From an uncultured Collinsella sp. (GTDB taxonomy: Bacteria; Actinomycetota; Coriobacteriia; Coriobacteriales; Coriobacteriaceae): a stretch of DNA of 64,000 nucleotides. The stretch is taken from positions 1-64,000 of the forward strand of contig UQIV01000011.1 of NCBI GenBank assembly GCA_900541205.1, read 5' to 3'. Positions within the stretch are counted from its first letter, which is position 1. Each line of letters starts with the position of its first letter. The position numbers and the translations under genes were made by a program. Below are positions 61,711-64,000 of the stretch, one piece after another. The notes below the pieces were generated by a model, which was given only the letters and a program-made list of their open reading frames with translations, did no database searches and was not told where the DNA came from.

Positions 61711-62295
61711 ATGACCAGATACGGATACGCTCGCGTGAGCACGAAGGATCAGAAGCTAGATAGGCAAATCGAGGCGTTGGTCAACGCCGGCGTGCCCTAT
61801 GGCCATATCTACAAAGACAAGGTCACGGGTGCCAAGGACGGCGACCGAACTCAGCAGAAGCGTCTGTTCAAGAAGATGAAGGCCGGCGATGAAGTGGTAG
61901 TCGAGTCCTGGGAGCGCCTAACCAGATCGACCAGGCAATTGCTGAACTACGACCTTATGTTCCGAAATCTCGGCGTGAAGCTAACTTCCTTGAAACAGCC
62001 GGTCGACCTCGATACCGCCTTCGGTCGATTCGTCCTCGGCACTCACGCCTGCACCGCCGAGCTCGAGCGCGACCTGATCAAGCAGCGCCAGGCCGAGGGC
62101 ATCGCCGTAAAACGGAACCATGGTGGCAACGTCGGGGGCCGCCCGCGCATCGCGGACGTCAAGGCCGATGCTGCCGTGAAACTCTACCTTGCGCGGGAAA
62201 CGCCCATCCCCGACATCTGCGCCGCCACCGGTATATCGAAATCGACTTTGTACCGCATCCTCCGTGAACGCGGATTGGTGGGCGTCAGAAGATAA
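61711..62295 (+). CDS. Serine recombinase (resolvase/invertase)
   Basis: 194 aa from ATG 61711 (CAGGAGGCTGAAA). The catalytic motif YGYARVSTKDQ has Ser10. The E-helix has LTRSTRQLLNYDLMFRNLG; the DNA-binding HTH at the C-terminus reads PIPDICAATGISKSTLYRIL. Length and layout fit small resolvases/invertases (Hin/Tn3 type). Possibly acts on its element; no clear res or inverted hix sites seen. Confidence 0.93.
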   Translation: MTRYGYARVSTKDQKLDRQIEALVNAGVPYGHIYKDKVTGAKDGDRTQQKRLFKKMKAGDEVVVESWERLTRSTRQLLNYDLMFRNLGVKLTSLKQPVDLDTAFGRFVLGTHACTAELERDLIKQRQAEGIAVKRNHGGNVGGRPRIADVKADAAVKLYLARETPIPDICAATGISKSTLYRILRERGLVGVRR

Positions 62296-62489
62296 ATCCG
62301 AGTGCGCTACTATATAAGAGTGCGGTATTTCTCCAACTGAAACCCCCTGCGTGAACGCATAACGTATGACTTGAGACGCCTTTTAGAACTCACCGATCGC
62401 AGGATGACTACAAATCAACAGCGGCCGTGCATTGTTCCCAGCCATATGGCATGGCGGAGCCATGCCGTTGTTGATTGGAGTGCCGCACC

Positions 62490-63077
62490 ATGGCAGACAA
62501 TCCGAGCGAGAAGAAAATCAGCGAGACATCCGGCGTGAAGGCCGTCCTCGATGAGGCTGCCGAGCGGATCGAGGCGACATGGCGGGAGAAGCTGCTGCGC
62601 GAGACTGCCGACCTCAGGACCGAGAACGCGCTGCTCATGGCCCAGGTGGATGAATTCGACCGCAAGCTCGGCGAGGTGACGGATCGGAACGAAAGACTTG
62701 AGGCAGACTGCAATGAGCGGGTCGCTTTCATCGAGGAGAAGTTCGAGCTCGATACCGCGAGCCTCGAACTCGAGAACAACGAGCTCCATGCCGCGAGCGT
62801 CAGATATCTCGCCGATGCTCGGGAACTCGACAGGCAGGTCGTCCAACTCCATGCCGAGGCCGTGGCCATGGTCGATGAGATCGAGCGGCTGCGCGGCGAG
62901 CGTGACGCCGCACTGAAAGCCCAGGCCGAGCTGAGCGACGCACTCCTGGCCCAGCGCGACCTGATGGCCGAGGTCGCCGCCCTCAAGGACCGCCTCGTCG
63001 CCTCCGAGCAGCGGGCGGCCGTGGCCGAGGCCAAGGTCGAGGTCATGACCCAGATGAGGGGCGAGCAGGCCGCATAG
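62490..63077 (+). CDS. Coiled-coil protein (195 aa)
   Basis: ATG 62490 with GGAG 10 bases upstream. Almost the whole protein is a coiled coil of Glu/Ala/Arg heptads (LRTENALLMAQVDEFDRKL, then LEADCNERVAFIEEKFELD). No other domain. Could be a structural or mobile-element protein. Ends at a bidirectional terminator. Confidence 0.7.
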   Translation: MADNPSEKKISETSGVKAVLDEAAERIEATWREKLLRETADLRTENALLMAQVDEFDRKLGEVTDRNERLEADCNERVAFIEEKFELDTASLELENNELHAASVRYLADARELDRQVVQLHAEAVAMVDEIERLRGERDAALKAQAELSDALLAQRDLMAEVAALKDRLVASEQRAAVAEAKVEVMTQMRGEQAA

Positions 63078-63087
63078 CATCTAATTT

Positions 63088-63126
63088 TCTAGAAACCCTC
63101 CAGAGCATTTCTAGGGGGTTTCTAGA
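63088..63126. terminator. Bidirectional terminator between convergent genes
   Basis: TCTAGAAACCC / GGGTTTCTAGA, 11-bp perfect stem. The minus-strand gene's TAG lies within the stem. Confidence 0.65.
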
Positions 63127-63844
63127 ACTGAAAACCGGGCGCAGCACTTTCGATCGGCACGATGTCACGGTAGATCAGGCGATGCTTGGCGTCGCGCCAT
63201 TCGTCGCCGTGGTAATGCCCGAAGAACCAGGCGCGGTAGCCGAGCCGCCCGTCGAGCTCGCCAAGGAATCGCTGAAGCCGGTCGCCCCGATACTCGCGTC
63301 CGCGCTCGCGGCACAGCTCCTCTGCCAGGGCGGCAGGAGCCTCGTGGGTCACAACGCAATCGACCCTCCAGCCCACGCGGTCGAGCGAGGCGCGGCAGCG
63401 CCCCATCTCTTCCTCGCTCGGCATCTCCTCGGGCCACCAGCTCCTCCCCTCCCTGCGATACTGCCTGTCGTTGCTCGCGGCACCGCCCATGGCAAGGACC
63501 GTGAGCCCGTCGATGTCGAACACCTTACCGCGCATCAGGTGCAGCACGCGCGGTCGCGCCTCATGGACGAGCCCGCCGTTCCACTCCCGCACCGGCAGCC
63601 CAGCCAGGGCGTGGTGGTTCTCATGGTTGCCGTCTACGAAACACGTGGTCCACGGCTTCGACTCGAACCAGTCGAGCCAGTATTTCTCGGCGTTGGATCC
63701 ATCCCAGACAAAGCCGAAGTCGCCGGCCACGATCACCGCGTCATCGCGCGTCAGGGTCCGGCCCAGCGGCCAATTCTTGAAGGCAAACCGGCTGGACCCG
63801 TACTCGGCCCTGCCGTGCACGTCGCCCGTCACATAGACCGCCAT
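63122..63844 (-). CDS. Calcineurin-like metallophosphoesterase
   Basis: 240 aa from ATG 63844 (a shorter start than the frame's first ATG, as the preceding stop and this ATG share one base: TGATG). Motifs in order: TGDVHG, VAGDFGFVWDG, DGNHENH, VVTHEAP and GHYHGD, the complete dinuclear-metal set. Phosphatase of unknown substrate, likely phage- or element-derived. It overlaps an upstream second phosphoesterase. Confidence 0.92.
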   Translation of the reverse strand: MAVYVTGDVHGRAEYGSSRFAFKNWPLGRTLTRDDAVIVAGDFGFVWDGSNAEKYWLDWFESKPWTTCFVDGNHENHHALAGLPVREWNGGLVHEARPRVLHLMRGKVFDIDGLTVLAMGGAASNDRQYRREGRSWWPEEMPSEEEMGRCRASLDRVGWRVDCVVTHEAPAALAEELCRERGREYRGDRLQRFLGELDGRLGYRAWFFGHYHGDEWRDAKHRLIYRDIVPIESAAPGFQF

Positions 63845-64000
63845 CAGTACGCACCCCACGGCAGGAGTTTGTCCCCGAGCCCCACGATCCGGTCATACAG
63901 CACCGTGTGTCGTTCGTCCGGATTGCCGTCTCGGTGAAAATGGCCGTAATACCAGTGTTTATAGTCCAGGCAGTCCTCGAGCTCGTCGAGGAATCCGGTC
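63844..64000 (-). CDS. Second metallophosphoesterase, 3' end only
   Basis: The minus-strand frame from the window edge reads TGFLDELEDCLDYKHWYYGH, then FHRDGNPDERHTVLYDRIVG, ending at a TGA (63846-63844). YYGHFH is the final metal-binding motif of the same family. Its stop overlaps the next start by 1 base, so two related phosphoesterases are tandem. The start is outside the window. Confidence 0.8.
   Translation of the reverse strand, partial: TGFLDELEDCLDYKHWYYGHFHRDGNPDERHTVLYDRIVGLGDKLLPWGAY

Overview
The window looks like the chromosome of a Coriobacteriia gut actinobacterium, most like Collinsella. This is inferred from the GC-rich core genes, the neighbour order scpA-scpB-rluB-cmk-plsC-ispH, sortase-type surface proteins and three actinobacterial-looking tRNAs; no database was consulted. 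Housekeeping blocks sit between accessory blocks that are more AT-rich and full of repeats, broken genes and small operons.

Layout. 1-1.4 kb: the end of a fused dTDP-rhamnose enzyme gene. 1.9-10.4 kb: a defence-like island with a 642-aa glycine-rich protein plus a small zinc protein, a reverse transcriptase preceded by a long non-coding leader and followed by a KAP-type P-loop NTPase, and a DUF6414-like protein paired with a ClpB-like AAA+ ATPase. 10.7-17 kb: an LPKTG surface protein, a HEPN-like protein, a small MNT nucleotidyltransferase/RelB-like module, a DUF3825 protein, tRNA-Val and a nuclease-like protein. 17.3-34.6 kb: tRNA-Ala and a dense core block on the + strand (ABC-F, M50 protease, ScpAB, RluB, Cmk, PlsC, IspH, PDZ-radical SAM protein, Der, PlsY, GpsA, Rpe, cysteine desulfurase, Nif3-like, zinc-ribbon protein, CoaBC), ending at tRNA-Pro.

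34.7-46 kb: a cell-surface region. It holds a Flp-type pilin fused to a DUF6273 domain with a ten-G tract at its start codons, small secreted proteins (some broken), a lipoprotein, a 1118-aa coiled-coil/CAP surface protein, an XRE regulator, a DUF4143 ATPase behind 23-bp tandem repeats, and a frameshifted BspA-like gene. 46-49.5 kb: small unknown genes and a striking block of long nested inverted repeats.

49.56-54.84 kb (minus strand): a compact operon that reads as an undescribed RiPP pathway. A 39-aa precursor ending in Cys is followed by a B12-type radical SAM enzyme, an MFS exporter, a 413-aa protein of unknown family, and an E1/ThiF-like enzyme with a probable leader-binding N-terminus. 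All four downstream frames are closely spaced or overlap. This is my main candidate for a new system.

55-64 kb: an IS110-type pseudogene, a second DUF4143 ATPase again behind 23-bp repeats of a different sequence, a mobilizable element (oriT-like inverted repeat, MobC-like protein, relaxase) followed by a long GC-rich stretch that may be a structured RNA, a small hydrophobic peptide gene, a serine recombinase, a coiled-coil protein and two tandem metallophosphoesterase genes. Fragments of the mobilizable element's right side recur at 45.6-45.9 kb, so a related element once sat there.
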